From GWA1-40-21 sp038078215 (GTDB lineage: Bacteria > Patescibacteriota > Minisyncoccia > Phycocordibacterales > GWA1-40-21): a DNA stretch of 23,203 bases. Shown in pieces: positions 1 to 7,882 of the stretch. The stretch covers positions 1-23,203 of the forward strand of contig JBBUED010000038.1 of the NCBI GenBank assembly GCA_038078215.1, given 5' to 3'. A program made the translations under genes and the position numbers. The notes beneath the pieces are model-generated. The model did no database searches and was not told the DNA's origin. It saw nothing but the letters and a program-made list of their open reading frames with translations. Each line of letters starts with the position of its first letter. Positions within the stretch are counted from its first letter, which is position 1.

Positions 1-95
1 TGAGCAAAAACATTTAAAAAATAAAGAGATTTTGCGACCCGAGGACCTAAATTTTGCGTTTCGTAATTCATAGTAATTTAATTGATAATTTTTTT

Positions 96-137
96 GAATT
101 GAGAAACTTGTCGAGCCGAGTAAAAGTTTCGCAATTC
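96..137. repeat. Inverted repeat downstream of nusA
   Basis: Two 14-nt arms (96-109 GAATTGAGAAACTT and 124-137 AAGTTTCGCAATTC) pair with one mismatch around a 14-nt loop, just after the nusA stop codon. There is no T-run on the minus strand after it, so it is not a standard intrinsic terminator. The same arm sequence (GAATYGCGAAACTY) recurs between pilB and pilC, so it is probably a dispersed intergenic hairpin. The rest of 1-141 shows nothing I can assign. Confidence 0.55.
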
Positions 138-141
138 AATT

Positions 142-1332
142 TTACTCGGAATCTTTTTTGCCGCCGGTTATTTTAACGCTTCCGCTTTCCGTGTCGGCCG
201 GTGCCATGCCGGCTCCTTTCATAGACTGAATGTCCAGTTTCCAAGATGTCAGTTTCGCCGCCAAGCGGACATTTTGCCCGCCTTTGCCGATAGCGAGCGA
301 CTGCTGGTCTTCCGAAACTTCAACGGACGCCTTTTTCTCTTCTTCGTTGATTGAAACACTGATAATTTTGGCGGGGGATAGGGCGTCTTCAATGAATTTT
401 TTCTGGTCAGCCGACCACTCTATTATATCTATTTTTTCACCGCCAAGCTCGCTCATCACAGTTGAAACTCGAACGCCCCTCTGTCCGACCATTGAACCGA
501 CAGGGTCGATATGGTCGTCTTTTGAGAGGACAGCAATCTTTGAACGCGAACCGGCCTCTCTGGCAATCGCCTTGATTTCAACTACGCCGCTTGCCACTTC
601 CGGAGATTCCATTTTGAACAATTCTTGAATAAATTTGGGATGCGAGCGCGACAATTTAAGGAATATTCCTCTCGGAGTTTCTTCCACTTTATAAAGGTAA
701 GCGCGGACTCTTTCTCCTTGTTTATATCTTTCGCCCGGAATCTGCTCTTCAAAAGGAAGTATCGCCGTGGCCCGCCCCATATCTATGAATATGTTGCCTC
801 TCTCAACTCTCTGAACCGTGCCGCTTACGATTTCTCCTTCTCTTTTTCCGTACTCGTTCAGGACGGACACTTTTTCCGCCTCTCTCATTTTCTGAATGAT
901 GACTTGCTTGGCCGTCTGGGCTGAAATTCTGCCGAAATCATCTTTCATTTCCAGAGGGAAAATCATTTCGTCGCCCAACTTTATGTCTTTTTTGATTTTC
1001 TTGGCGTCCTCAAGAAGAATGTGATGTTCGGAATTAAAATAAACTTTTTCGCCTTCTTCTCCATCCGCGCCAGCCATCTCCGTTTCAATTTCTTCGCCGT
1101 TTTTGCTCATAATCACCTGCGACTCGTCCACGACGATTTTGACCTGATTGAATTCGGTCGCGCCCGTGTTTATATTAAATTTCGCGCGGATGATCTGCCC
1201 TTTTTTGCCGTATTCTTTCTTGTAAGCGGTCGCCAAAGCCAGTTCAATAGCCTCAATCATCTTTTCGCGAGGTATTCCTCGTTCTTCCTGCAACTGCTCC
1301 AAGACCGAATTTATCACTTTTAGATCAAACAT
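142..1332 (-). CDS. nusA: Transcription termination/antitermination protein NusA
   Basis: NusA binds RNA polymerase and nascent RNA and modulates pausing, termination and antitermination in the cytoplasm. The protein (396 aa from ATG at 1332) shows an N-terminal polymerase-binding domain (about 1-150), an S1 domain (about 155-225, starting GEIVSGTVQRVERG), and two KH domains with the signatures DPVGSMVGQRGVRV (KH1) and IGKGGQNVRLAAKLT (KH2). It ends soon after KH2, so the acidic C-terminal repeats of Escherichia coli NusA are absent, as in most bacteria. An acidic insert rich in E/G/D lies near residues 75-100. The reading frame extends upstream to a TTG at 1386, but ATG 1332 opens the typical MFDLKVINSV start. 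No Shine-Dalgarno is seen. It is divergent from pilB; rimP and infB, common neighbours elsewhere, are not visible here. Confidence 0.96.
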   Translation of the reverse strand: MFDLKVINSVLEQLQEERGIPREKMIEAIELALATAYKKEYGKKGQIIRAKFNINTGATEFNQVKIVVDESQVIMSKNGEEIETEMAGADGEEGEKVYFNSEHHILLEDAKKIKKDIKLGDEMIFPLEMKDDFGRISAQTAKQVIIQKMREAEKVSVLNEYGKREGEIVSGTVQRVERGNIFIDMGRATAILPFEEQIPGERYKQGERVRAYLYKVEETPRGIFLKLSRSHPKFIQELFKMESPEVASGVVEIKAIAREAGSRSKIAVLSKDDHIDPVGSMVGQRGVRVSTVMSELGGEKIDIIEWSADQKKFIEDALSPAKIISVSINEEEKKASVEVSEDQQSLAIGKGGQNVRLAAKLTSWKLDIQSMKGAGMAPADTESGSVKITGGKKDSE

Positions 1333-1411
1333 AATTTTAAAGTTTTTAAATCTTAAATTCGCAGTCTCTTCTTGAAAAGACCGCAAATCGCAAGATTTTT
1401 CATTATTTTTT

Positions 1412-1442
1412 TAAAAAACGAAGTTCGCTTTCGGCGAACTTC
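1412..1442 (-). terminator. Terminator-like hairpin in the nusA leader
   Basis: On the minus strand a 9-bp perfect stem (GAAGTTCGC / GCGAACTTC, 5-nt loop, 1420-1442) is followed directly by GTTTTTT. This is the form of an intrinsic terminator, but it lies about 80 nt upstream of the nusA start and about 15 nt downstream of the predicted start site of the nusA promoter. It could be an attenuator or a 5'-stabilising stem. The structure is seen; the role is inferred. Confidence 0.6.
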
Positions 1443-1464
1443 AGCTCAAACTCAACAAAAATAG

Positions 1465-1491
1465 TTTATACCAACGGGCAAAATTTGTCAA
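1465..1491 (-). promoter_or_regulatory. Predicted nusA promoter
   Basis: On the minus strand TTGACA (1486-1491) and TATAAA (1465-1470) are separated by 15 bp; shifting the -10 two bases gives TAAACT at 17 bp. The consensus -35 and the place between divergent nusA and pilB make this the likely nusA promoter, with a leader of about 125 nt. Confidence 0.55.
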
Positions 1492-1541
1492 ATCCGCCCA
1501 ATTATTTATTGCGCAATATTTTTGCGGTGACAACAAATCGA

Positions 1542-1570
1542 TTGGAACTCTTTTTATTTTCTGATATAAT
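1542..1570 (+). promoter_or_regulatory. Predicted pilB operon promoter
   Basis: TTGGAA (1542-1547), a 17-bp spacer and a perfect TATAAT (1565-1570) precede pilB. Transcription would begin near 1577, giving a leader of about 24 nt without a Shine-Dalgarno. Confidence 0.7.
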
Positions 1571-1600
1571 AATCGGGAATCAAAAGTAATTTACTATCAA

Positions 1601-3358
1601 ATGCGTATTGAGGAAAAAAAATTGAAAGAATTTATTTTGGACTCGGGACTGGTGTCGCGAACTGATTACGAAAATACCGAAAAAGAAATCAAGAAGAGCG
1701 GGCTGGATATAGAGAAAGCGTTGATAGCCAAAAATCTGATCACCGATGACGACCTGCGGCGCATCAAAGCTTACATTTTGGGAATCCCATTCGTTGATCT
1801 CAAGGGACAGAAGATTGATTTTGAAACATTGTCAATGATACCGGAGCCGATCGCGCGGAAAAATAATATTATCGCTTTCAACAAGAAGGAAGAATCCCTG
1901 GAGGTGGCGATGCTCAACACCGACGACCTTGCCGCCATTGAGTTCGTCAAGAAAAAGGTCGGGCTTAAGATTCTGCCGCGTCTTACGGACAACGATTCCG
2001 TGAAGAGCGCGATTTTGCAGTATCAAAAAAGCCTTAAGGCGGAATTCGGCGATTTGATACAGAAAGACGCACTTTCTCTTAAAACGCTATCCGAAGTTTC
2101 CGAACAAGCCGGCGAAGGGCGGGAGGACGACTTAAAAAAGATGGCTGAAGAGATGCCGGTGGTGCGCATAGTGGATACGCTTTTAAAACACGCCATTATT
2201 CAAAACGCGTCAGACATACATATTGAACGGCTTGAAAATCAGGTCCTGGTCAGATACAGAATTGACGGCATCCTTCATGATGCGATGGTTCTTCCGAACA
2301 ATGTCGGCGAGAGCATTACCGCGAGGATTAAAGTTCTGTCCAATCTCAAACTGGACGAAAAGAGACTGCCCCAAGACGGCCGTTTCAAAGTTGAAATGAA
2401 CAAGGAAAAAGTTTCTTTCAGGGTTTCCATTATTCCAACGCATTTCGGGGAGAAAACGGTTATGAGGCTTTTAAGGGAAGATGTTTCCGGCTTTACCCTT
2501 GAAGGCATAGGATTCCACGGCGAAGGACTGGAAAGAATTCATTACGCCGCCAAGCAGGCGAACGGAATGATACTTACCACCGGACCGACGGGCTCGGGCA
2601 AGACCACGACTCTTTACACAATATTGGATATTTTAAACACTCCCGACGTGAACATTTCCACAATTGAAGACCCGATTGAATATCAAATGTCCAGAATCAA
2701 CCAAACTCAAGTGAAGCCGGAAATAGGATTTACTTTCTCCAACGGACTTAGGTCGCTTGTCAGGCAAGACCCGGATATAATTATGGTGGGGGAGATAAGA
2801 GACAACGAAACCGCTTCGCTCGCCATCAACGCGGCTCTCACGGGGCACCTTGTTTTGTCCACTCTTCACACGAATTCCGCTTCGGGAGCGATACCGCGTC
2901 TTGTTGATATGAAGATAGAGCCGTTTCTTCTGGTCTCAACCGTCAATGTCATTGTCGCTCAGCGGCTGGTGAGGAAATTGTGTTCAGCGAAAGAAAAATA
3001 TTTTCTTTCCAAGGCCGAGCTGGCGTCTCTCAAAAAGTCCGTTGATATGGAGCGCGTGCTCGGATTTCTGAAAGAAGAAAAAATCGTAAATGAGAAAGAT
3101 TCCTGGGAAAATATACCTTTCTATAAACCAAAAGCTTCTCCGGAATGCGCGGACGGATACGGCGGCCGGGCCGGAATACACGAAGTCCTTAAAATATCAA
3201 CCACGGTAAGGGAGCTGATTATGAAGGGCGGAACGGGAGAAGAAATTGAAAAGAGGGCAAAGGAAGAGGGAATGATGACGATGATTGAAGACGGCATTTT
3301 CAAAGCGGCTCAAGGGGTTACGACGATAGAAGAAGTTTTGAGGGTTGTGACGGAATGA
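1601..3358 (+). CDS. pilB: Type IV pilus assembly ATPase PilB (GspE/PulE family)
   Basis: PilB is the cytoplasmic hexameric ATPase that drives pilus extension or pseudopilus assembly. The 585-aa protein has an N-terminal MshEN/T2SSE_N-like domain (about 1-150), then the GspE core with ASDIHIE, Walker A GPTGSGKTT at residues 328-336, and Walker B/Asp-box DPDIIMVGEIRD at 390-401, followed by the His-box stretch GHLVLSTLHTNSA. The usual zinc-binding tetracysteine of GspE/PilB is reduced: only C461 and C516 remain where two CxxC pairs are expected, so zinc binding is doubtful. It is first gene of the pil set, with its own promoter, and ends with TGA. The family call is certain; distinguishing PilB from GspE rests on the neighbouring pilC and pseudopilin genes. 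Confidence 0.95.
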   Translation: MRIEEKKLKEFILDSGLVSRTDYENTEKEIKKSGLDIEKALIAKNLITDDDLRRIKAYILGIPFVDLKGQKIDFETLSMIPEPIARKNNIIAFNKKEESLEVAMLNTDDLAAIEFVKKKVGLKILPRLTDNDSVKSAILQYQKSLKAEFGDLIQKDALSLKTLSEVSEQAGEGREDDLKKMAEEMPVVRIVDTLLKHAIIQNASDIHIERLENQVLVRYRIDGILHDAMVLPNNVGESITARIKVLSNLKLDEKRLPQDGRFKVEMNKEKVSFRVSIIPTHFGEKTVMRLLREDVSGFTLEGIGFHGEGLERIHYAAKQANGMILTTGPTGSGKTTTLYTILDILNTPDVNISTIEDPIEYQMSRINQTQVKPEIGFTFSNGLRSLVRQDPDIIMVGEIRDNETASLAINAALTGHLVLSTLHTNSASGAIPRLVDMKIEPFLLVSTVNVIVAQRLVRKLCSAKEKYFLSKAELASLKKSVDMERVLGFLKEEKIVNEKDSWENIPFYKPKASPECADGYGGRAGIHEVLKISTTVRELIMKGGTGEEIEKRAKEEGMMTMIEDGIFKAAQGVTTIEEVLRVVTE

Positions 3359-3381
3359 TTATGAAAGAAACAAATTAATTT

Positions 3382-3438
3382 GAATCGCGAAACTCCGTTA
3401 TGAGCGGAACACTCATAATTAATAGAGTTTCAAAATTC
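3382..3438. repeat. Nested inverted repeat between pilB and pilC
   Basis: Outer arms 3382-3395 (GAATCGCGAAACTC) and 3425-3438 (GAGTTTCAAAATTC) enclose an inner perfect 7-bp hairpin TTATGAG/CTCATAA (3398-3404, 3412-3418). No T-run follows. The outer arm matches the hairpin downstream of nusA, suggesting one repeat family. Confidence 0.55.
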
Positions 3439-3463
3439 AAGATAAATTAATTTAATTTTAAAT

Positions 3464-4681
3464 ATGCCCAAATTTAATTTCAAAGCGGTAAAGCCTTCGG
3501 GAGAAACTTACGAAGCCACTCGCGAATCCGCGGATAAATTTTCTCTTTACAAGGAAGTCAAGAACGAAGGAGACACTGTGGTCGGCGTTTCTAAATTGAA
3601 AACGAGCAAAAATCCTGTGTTTTCAAGAATATTCGCTGTCTTTGGCATGATCACGATGCATGAAAAGATAATCTTCGCCAAAAATTTGGGAGCGATGCTC
3701 TCCGCCGGTCTTTCGCTGTCGCGTTCTCTATCTATCATAGAAAGACAGACCAAAAACAAACGGCTTAAAAAAATCGCGGTCTCTTTGAATGAAGACATCA
3801 GCCGAGGCAAAACTCTAAGCGAGGCGATGAAAGAGCATTCCCAAGTTTTTTCCAATCTTCTTGTGGCGATGGTCGGGGCCGGGGAAGAAAGCGGCAGTTT
3901 GGCCGAGTCGCTCTCAATTGTAAGCTCGCAGATGGAAAATATCTACAAACTTCAGAAAAAAGTCAAAGGCGCCATGATATATCCGGCGATAATTGTGGCC
4001 GTTATGCTTATCATCGGAACACTTATGTTGATTTATGTGATTCCCGGGTTGACTAAAACCTTCAAAGACGTGAAAGTGGAACTTCCGATGAGCACTAAAA
4101 TTGTAATCTTCGGGAGCGATTTTATGAAGAACAACTCTGTTTTGGTCTTTGCCGGGCTGATTTTCACGGTTGGTCTTTTGTACGCGTGGACTCGCACCAA
4201 AAAAGGGAAAAAATCAATTGATTTCATAACTCTTCATTTGCCGGTAATTTCAGGCATAGTCAAAGAAACGAATTCCGCGAGAACATCACGAACCCTTTCT
4301 TCTCTTCTCTCCGCCGGAGTTCCGGTTGCCCGGGCGCTCGGAATTACCGGCGATGTCGTCCAGAATTCATATTACAAAGAAGTGCTGAAAGAATCGGAAC
4401 AGAGCGTGGAAAAAGGTGGCAGTATTTCCAGCGTTTTCATCAAAAATGACCATCTTTATCCAATTTTCGTCGGAGAAATGATGAATGTCGGGGAAGAGAC
4501 GGGCAATATGGCAAGTATGCTTATGGAGACCGCTCTTTTTTATGAAAGTGAAGTAAGTCAAAAGACGAAAGATATGTCCACGGTAATTGAACCTTTCCTT
4601 ATGGTTTTTATCGGAGCGGTCGTGGGATTCTTCGCCATTTCAATGATAACCCCGATGTATTCTATTATGAATAATATTTGA
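3464..4681 (+). CDS. pilC: Type IV pilus inner-membrane platform protein PilC (GspF family)
   Basis: PilC/GspF is the polytopic inner-membrane platform that couples PilB to pilin polymerisation. The 405-aa length and double T2SSF layout are typical. The first cytoplasmic domain (about 65-185) contains FAKNLGAMLSAGLSL and the GAGEESGSLAESL signature. Transmembrane segments follow near residues 165-195 and 220-240. The second T2SSF repeat (about 270-390) contains LSSLLSAGVPVARAL and NVGEETGNMASML, with a C-terminal hydrophobic segment IEPFLMVFIGAVVGFFAI. It lies 105 bp downstream of pilB, separated by a nested inverted repeat, and ends overlapping the TTG alternative start of the pseudopilin gene. 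The start ATG follows an AT-rich stretch without a Shine-Dalgarno. Confidence 0.95.
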   Translation: MPKFNFKAVKPSGETYEATRESADKFSLYKEVKNEGDTVVGVSKLKTSKNPVFSRIFAVFGMITMHEKIIFAKNLGAMLSAGLSLSRSLSIIERQTKNKRLKKIAVSLNEDISRGKTLSEAMKEHSQVFSNLLVAMVGAGEESGSLAESLSIVSSQMENIYKLQKKVKGAMIYPAIIVAVMLIIGTLMLIYVIPGLTKTFKDVKVELPMSTKIVIFGSDFMKNNSVLVFAGLIFTVGLLYAWTRTKKGKKSIDFITLHLPVISGIVKETNSARTSRTLSSLLSAGVPVARALGITGDVVQNSYYKEVLKESEQSVEKGGSISSVFIKNDHLYPIFVGEMMNVGEETGNMASMLMETALFYESEVSQKTKDMSTVIEPFLMVFIGAVVGFFAISMITPMYSIMNNI

Positions 4682-4683
4682 AA

Positions 4684-5163
4684 ATGAAAATCTCCAACTT
4701 CGCCCTTAACAGAAAAGGTTTTACATTGGTGGAATTTTTGATTACCCTGTCTATCCTGGCTGTCTTGACGACAATAATATTCATACCAATGAGCGCTTTA
4801 AGAAACAGCAAAGCGCTACAGATAACCGCCGAAGACATACTGTCTTTGCTGAACGAAGCGCGAAACAACACTTTGTCGGCAAAGGATTCTTACGCTTATG
4901 GGACGCGCTTTGAATCCTCAAGAGCCGTTCTTTTTCGCGGGATGGCTTATTCAAGTTCCGACCCGAGCAACAAGACAGCGGACATTGACGGAGCGGTTGA
5001 AATATCAAACATATCGCTTGCGGGCGGAGGCCAAGAAGTGTTGTTTCAGCGGCTCACCGGAAAAACGAGCCAGAGCGGAACAATCACTATACGCCTTAAA
5101 TCAAATGTTTCAAAAACCAAAACCATCCTCATAGAAGCAAGCGGCGTCGCGAGCTCCAACTGA
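4684..5163 (+). CDS. Type IV pilin-like/pseudopilin protein (GspH/FimT-like)
   Basis: This is a small prepilin with a class III signal: a short basic leader ending ...NRKG, then FTLVEFLITLSILAVL, with Glu at mature position 5, cleaved and N-methylated by a PilD-type peptidase in known families. The first about 25 mature residues form the hydrophobic assembly helix; the remainder (about 125 aa) is polar with beta-rich character, as in GspH/FimT minor pilins. I chose ATG 4684 over the in-frame TTG 4678, which overlaps the pilC stop. It would be a substrate of the preceding PilB/PilC machine. No prepilin peptidase, PilT or PilM-O genes are in the window. Whether it is the major or a minor pilin cannot be told. 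Confidence 0.88.
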   Translation: MKISNFALNRKGFTLVEFLITLSILAVLTTIIFIPMSALRNSKALQITAEDILSLLNEARNNTLSAKDSYAYGTRFESSRAVLFRGMAYSSSDPSNKTADIDGAVEISNISLAGGGQEVLFQRLTGKTSQSGTITIRLKSNVSKTKTILIEASGVASSN

Positions 5164-5192
5164 CAGAATAGAAATTGATACCATTTTCTTTT

Positions 5193-5225
5193 GCCTAAAA
5201 CCTATCACCTAGAACCCAGAACCTA
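5193..5225. repeat. Solitary CCTA-unit repeat arm upstream of tuf
   Basis: Five degenerate units of the type AACCTA/CACCTA/AACCCA lie here in tandem. They match the right arm of the TAGGTTN hairpins seen after L2 and before L6, but no complementary left arm is visible, so this looks like a decayed or half copy. Confidence 0.45.
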
Positions 5226-5234
5226 TTCAGCGCA

Positions 5235-5262
5235 TTGACTTTAAAAAATGATTTGCTATTAT
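5235..5262 (+). promoter_or_regulatory. Predicted distal tuf operon promoter
   Basis: TTGACT (5235-5240), 16-bp spacer, TATTAT (5257-5262). It would give a leader of about 200 nt to tuf containing the terminator-like hairpin at 5290-5323. Confidence 0.55.
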
Positions 5263-5289
5263 TGCTGTTATCGCTTTTTTGCGCTTTTT

Positions 5290-5323
5290 CTTGTCTGTCA
5301 ATAGACAAGTTTGTTTGTTTTTT
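5290..5323 (+). terminator. Intrinsic terminator or tuf leader attenuator
   Basis: A perfect 7-bp stem CTTGTCT/AGACAAG (5290-5296, 5303-5309; 6-nt loop) is followed by TTTGTTTGTTTTTT. It could end the pil operon or, because a promoter candidate lies upstream at 5235-5262, act as an attenuator in the tuf leader. Confidence 0.65.
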
Positions 5324-5443
5324 AAAAACAAAAAAGTCGAAATTTTTATCAAGCAACGCTGAATATTTTTCAAAAGTTTTCAGCTTAATCAAAAAGTTAT
5401 TTAGTTGTATAAGTTGAGCAAAAGTTCTCGCGCGCTCTGCTTG

Positions 5444-5449
5444 TATAAT
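5444..5449 (+). promoter_or_regulatory. Possible proximal tuf -10 element
   Basis: A perfect TATAAT lies 17 nt before the tuf start codon; a start near 5456 would leave an 11-nt leader. No good -35 sits at the right spacing, so this is a weak call. Confidence 0.4.
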
Positions 5450-5466
5450 TATAAAACACAAAAATT

Positions 5467-6654
5467 ATGGTAGAATTTATTAGATCAAAGCCTCATGTTA
5501 ATGTTGGCACAATCGGTCATGTGGACCACGGAAAGACGACGCTTACCGCGGCAATTCTCAATGTTTTGCATCGCGCCGGCAAGGAAGTGAAATTAAGAGG
5601 AGTGAATGAAATTGACTCCGCTCCGGAGGAAAGAGAAAGAGGAATAACTATCGCCCTTTCTCACAACGAGTATTCAACGGATAAAAGGCACTACGCTCAC
5701 ATTGACGCTCCCGGTCACGCCGACTACATCAAAAATATGATTACCGGCGCGGCTCAAATGGATGGCGCGATTCTTGTCGTTGCCGCTACCGACGGAGCTA
5801 TGCCTCAGACGAGAGAACATGTTCTTCTCGCTAAACAAGTCGGCGTGCCTAAAATCATCGTTTTCCTTAACAAATGCGATATGGTTGACGATAAGGATAT
5901 GATTGACCTTGTGGAAGCTGAAATCAGAGAACTCCTCGCGAAACAAGGGTTTGATGAGAACGCTCCTGTTATTCGCGGTTCAGCTCTCAAGGCTCTTGAG
6001 GCCACCGGAATTGACGATGAATGGTCAAAGAAGATACTTGAGCTTGCCGATACTCTTGATAGCTATATTCCAATTCCCAAAAGAGAAATAGATAAGCCGT
6101 TCCTTATGCCCATTGAAGATATTTTCTCAATCGAAGGAAGGGGAACTGTCATCACGGGAAGAATAGAAAGAGGCGCGGTCAAAGTTGGTGAAGACGTAGA
6201 GATCGTAGGAATCAAGCCGACATCAAAAACAACCGTAACGGGAATAGAAATGTTCAACAAATCCCTGCAGGAAGGGCAAGCGGGAGATAATGCCGGAATT
6301 CTTCTTAGAGGCACAAGAAAAGAAGATGTTCACAGAGGGCAAGTTGTCGCCAAGCCAGGGTCAGTCACTCCTCACACTGATTTTGAATCTGAAGTCTATG
6401 TATTGAAGAAAGAGGAAGGAGGAAGACACACCCCATTTTTCAACGGATACAAACCGCAGTTCTACATCAGAACGACTGATGTGACGGGAGAAGTGACGCT
6501 TCCCGAGAAAGTTGAAATGGTTATGCCCGGCGACACGATTACTTTCAAAGTGAAACTTGTCGCCCCTGTCGCCCTTGAAGAGAAGCAGAGATTTGCCATA
6601 AGAGAAGGAGGCAAGACTGTAGGAGCGGGGGTTGTAACTAAGATTGTCGCATAA
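5467..6654 (+). CDS. tuf: Translation elongation factor EF-Tu
   Basis: EF-Tu is the cytoplasmic GTPase that delivers aminoacyl-tRNA to the ribosome. The 395-aa length is normal. The G domain (about 1-205) has the P-loop GHVDHGKTTL, switch region RGITI, DAPGHADYIKNM (G3) and NKCDMVDD (G4). Domains 2 and 3 follow with GRGTVITGRIERG and PFFNGYKPQFYIRTTDVTG. It is transcribed with rpsJ, whose ATG follows the tuf stop after six bases. EF-G, S12 and S7, which often precede tuf in the str operon, are not next to it here. No Shine-Dalgarno is evident upstream of ATG 5467. Confidence 0.98.
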   Translation: MVEFIRSKPHVNVGTIGHVDHGKTTLTAAILNVLHRAGKEVKLRGVNEIDSAPEERERGITIALSHNEYSTDKRHYAHIDAPGHADYIKNMITGAAQMDGAILVVAATDGAMPQTREHVLLAKQVGVPKIIVFLNKCDMVDDKDMIDLVEAEIRELLAKQGFDENAPVIRGSALKALEATGIDDEWSKKILELADTLDSYIPIPKREIDKPFLMPIEDIFSIEGRGTVITGRIERGAVKVGEDVEIVGIKPTSKTTVTGIEMFNKSLQEGQAGDNAGILLRGTRKEDVHRGQVVAKPGSVTPHTDFESEVYVLKKEEGGRHTPFFNGYKPQFYIRTTDVTGEVTLPEKVEMVMPGDTITFKVKLVAPVALEEKQRFAIREGGKTVGAGVVTKIVA

Positions 6655-6660
6655 AACACA

Positions 6661-7053
6661 ATGACGCCGGCAAAAGAAACAACAAAGAAGAGCAGAAAAG
6701 TTTCCGTCCGAGGCAAAGCCGCGAAATCAGCCGCCAAAGCGGAGTCTATTTCAAAGTTGAGAATCAGGATAAGCGCTTATGAAAGCAAAATTCTTGACGC
6801 TTCCGTGAGGCAGATTGTTGATACGGCGCTTCGTTATGACGTCAAAGTCTTAGGACCGATACCTCTTCCGACTGAAATAAAGAAGTATACGGTCAACAGA
6901 GCGTCTTTCGTCTACAAAAATGCGCGAGAACAATTTGAGATGAGGATGCACAAGAGGCTGATTGACATCATCAATCCTTCACCTAAAGTGATTGAAGCCC
7001 TTACTAATTTAAGTCTTCCGTCAGGAGTCAAGATAGACGTGAAGATGATGTAG
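6661..7053 (+). CDS. rpsJ: 30S ribosomal protein S10
   Basis: S10 is a head protein of the 30S subunit and, as NusE, a partner of NusB in antitermination. The core (about residues 29-130) is normal: SKLRIRISAYESKILDASVRQIVDTA, LGPIPLPT, REQFEMRMHKRLIDI. It is preceded by a basic, low-complexity extension of about 28 residues (K/S/A rich), making 130 aa against the usual 102-105. It is first gene of the S10 cluster and follows tuf at six bases, so the two are surely cotranscribed. A TAGCTTN hairpin fills the gap to L3. Confidence 0.96.
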   Translation: MTPAKETTKKSRKVSVRGKAAKSAAKAESISKLRIRISAYESKILDASVRQIVDTALRYDVKVLGPIPLPTEIKKYTVNRASFVYKNAREQFEMRMHKRLIDIINPSPKVIEALTNLSLPSGVKIDVKMM

Positions 7054-7066
7054 AAAAAACAGGAAA

Positions 7067-7154
7067 GTAGCTTATTAGCTTGTAGCTTTTTAGGGAAGAA
7101 AAATCGCAGAACAGGTCTTCCTAAAAAGCTAATAAGCTACAAGCTAAACAGCTA
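7067..7154. repeat. TAGCTTN modular hairpin, copy 1 (S10-L3 gap)
   Basis: The left arm (7067-7099, 33 nt) is made of units TAGCTTAT, TAGCTTG, TAGCTTTT and ends TAGGGAAGA. The right arm (7116-7154, 39 nt) starts TCTTCCTAAAAAGCT and carries one extra unit. The arms pair nearly throughout with 1-nt bulges. The right arm ends five bases before the L3 start codon. Confidence 0.85.
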
Positions 7155-7159
7155 AAAAA

Positions 7160-7777
7160 ATGAAATTCATTCTGGGAGAAAAAAAGAATATGAGCCAAAT
7201 TTTTGATGAAAAGGGAGATGCCCATCCTGTGACTATTCTTAGCGCCGGTCCTGTTGTTGTCACCCAAGTCAAAACTAAAGACAAAGACGGTTATGAAGCC
7301 ATTCAGGTTGGATACGGGGAAAAGAAAGCAAAAAACATAAACAAGGCCGTTACGGGACATCTTAAGGGGCTAGGCAACTTCAGATTTTTGAGAGAGCTTA
7401 AGATAGAGGATTCTAAAGAAGTGTCGGGCATCAAGACAGGCGACAGGTTTGACCTATCTGTTTTTAAGGAGGGCGACAAGATAACCGTCTCGTCCGTGAG
7501 CAAGGGCAAGGGATTTCAAGGCGTGGTCAAAAGGCACGGTTTCAAGGGCGGACCGAGAAGCCACGGTCAGAAACATTCCGAAAGAGAGCCGGGTTCCATA
7601 AGCCAAGGATTGAGAACTTCAATCCGAAGCGGAATGAGAATGGCTGGACGAATGGGGGGGGATCGTGTTACAGTCAAAAACTTGAAAGTGATGCAAATTG
7701 ACCCGCAAAATAATATTTTGCTTTTGAAAGGCGCGGTCCCTGGCAGGCGCGGGACGATGGTGGAGATAAGGGGGTAG
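7160..7777 (+). CDS. rplC: 50S ribosomal protein L3
   Basis: L3 is an early assembly protein whose loop reaches toward the peptidyl transferase centre. The 205-aa protein begins with the usual MKFILGEKKNMSQIFDE, which supports ATG 7160 over the internal ATG at 7190, and carries the conserved central segment SKGKGFQGVVKRHGFKGG followed by SHGQKHSEREPGS. The Gln in the GQ step of this loop corresponds to the methylated glutamine of E. coli L3. The C-terminal KGAVPGRRGTMVEIR is also standard. Hairpins of the TAGCTTN family flank the gene on both sides; there is no Shine-Dalgarno. Confidence 0.97.
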   Translation: MKFILGEKKNMSQIFDEKGDAHPVTILSAGPVVVTQVKTKDKDGYEAIQVGYGEKKAKNINKAVTGHLKGLGNFRFLRELKIEDSKEVSGIKTGDRFDLSVFKEGDKITVSSVSKGKGFQGVVKRHGFKGGPRSHGQKHSEREPGSISQGLRTSIRSGMRMAGRMGGDRVTVKNLKVMQIDPQNNILLLKGAVPGRRGTMVEIRG

Positions 7778-7788
7778 GGAACAGGAAA

Positions 7789-7877
7789 GTAGCTTATTAG
7801 GCCGTAGCTTTTTAGGAAAGAAAAAACGCAAAACAAGATCTTCCTAAAAAGCTAAACAGCTACAAGCTAAAAAGCTA
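7789..7877. repeat. TAGCTTN modular hairpin, copy 2 (L3-L4 gap)
   Basis: The left arm 7789-7821 (33 nt; one unit reads TAGGCCG) and right arm 7839-7877 (39 nt, starts TCTTCCTAAAAAGCT) form the same hairpin as copy 1, but with different linker bases between the AGCT cores. It ends five bases before the L4 start codon. Confidence 0.85.
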
Positions 7878-7882
7878 AACAT

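Noticed and set aside
1333..1386. Longer NusA start at 1386
   Set aside because: The codon is TTG and the added 18 residues are not family-like; ATG 1332 begins the standard NusA N-terminus.
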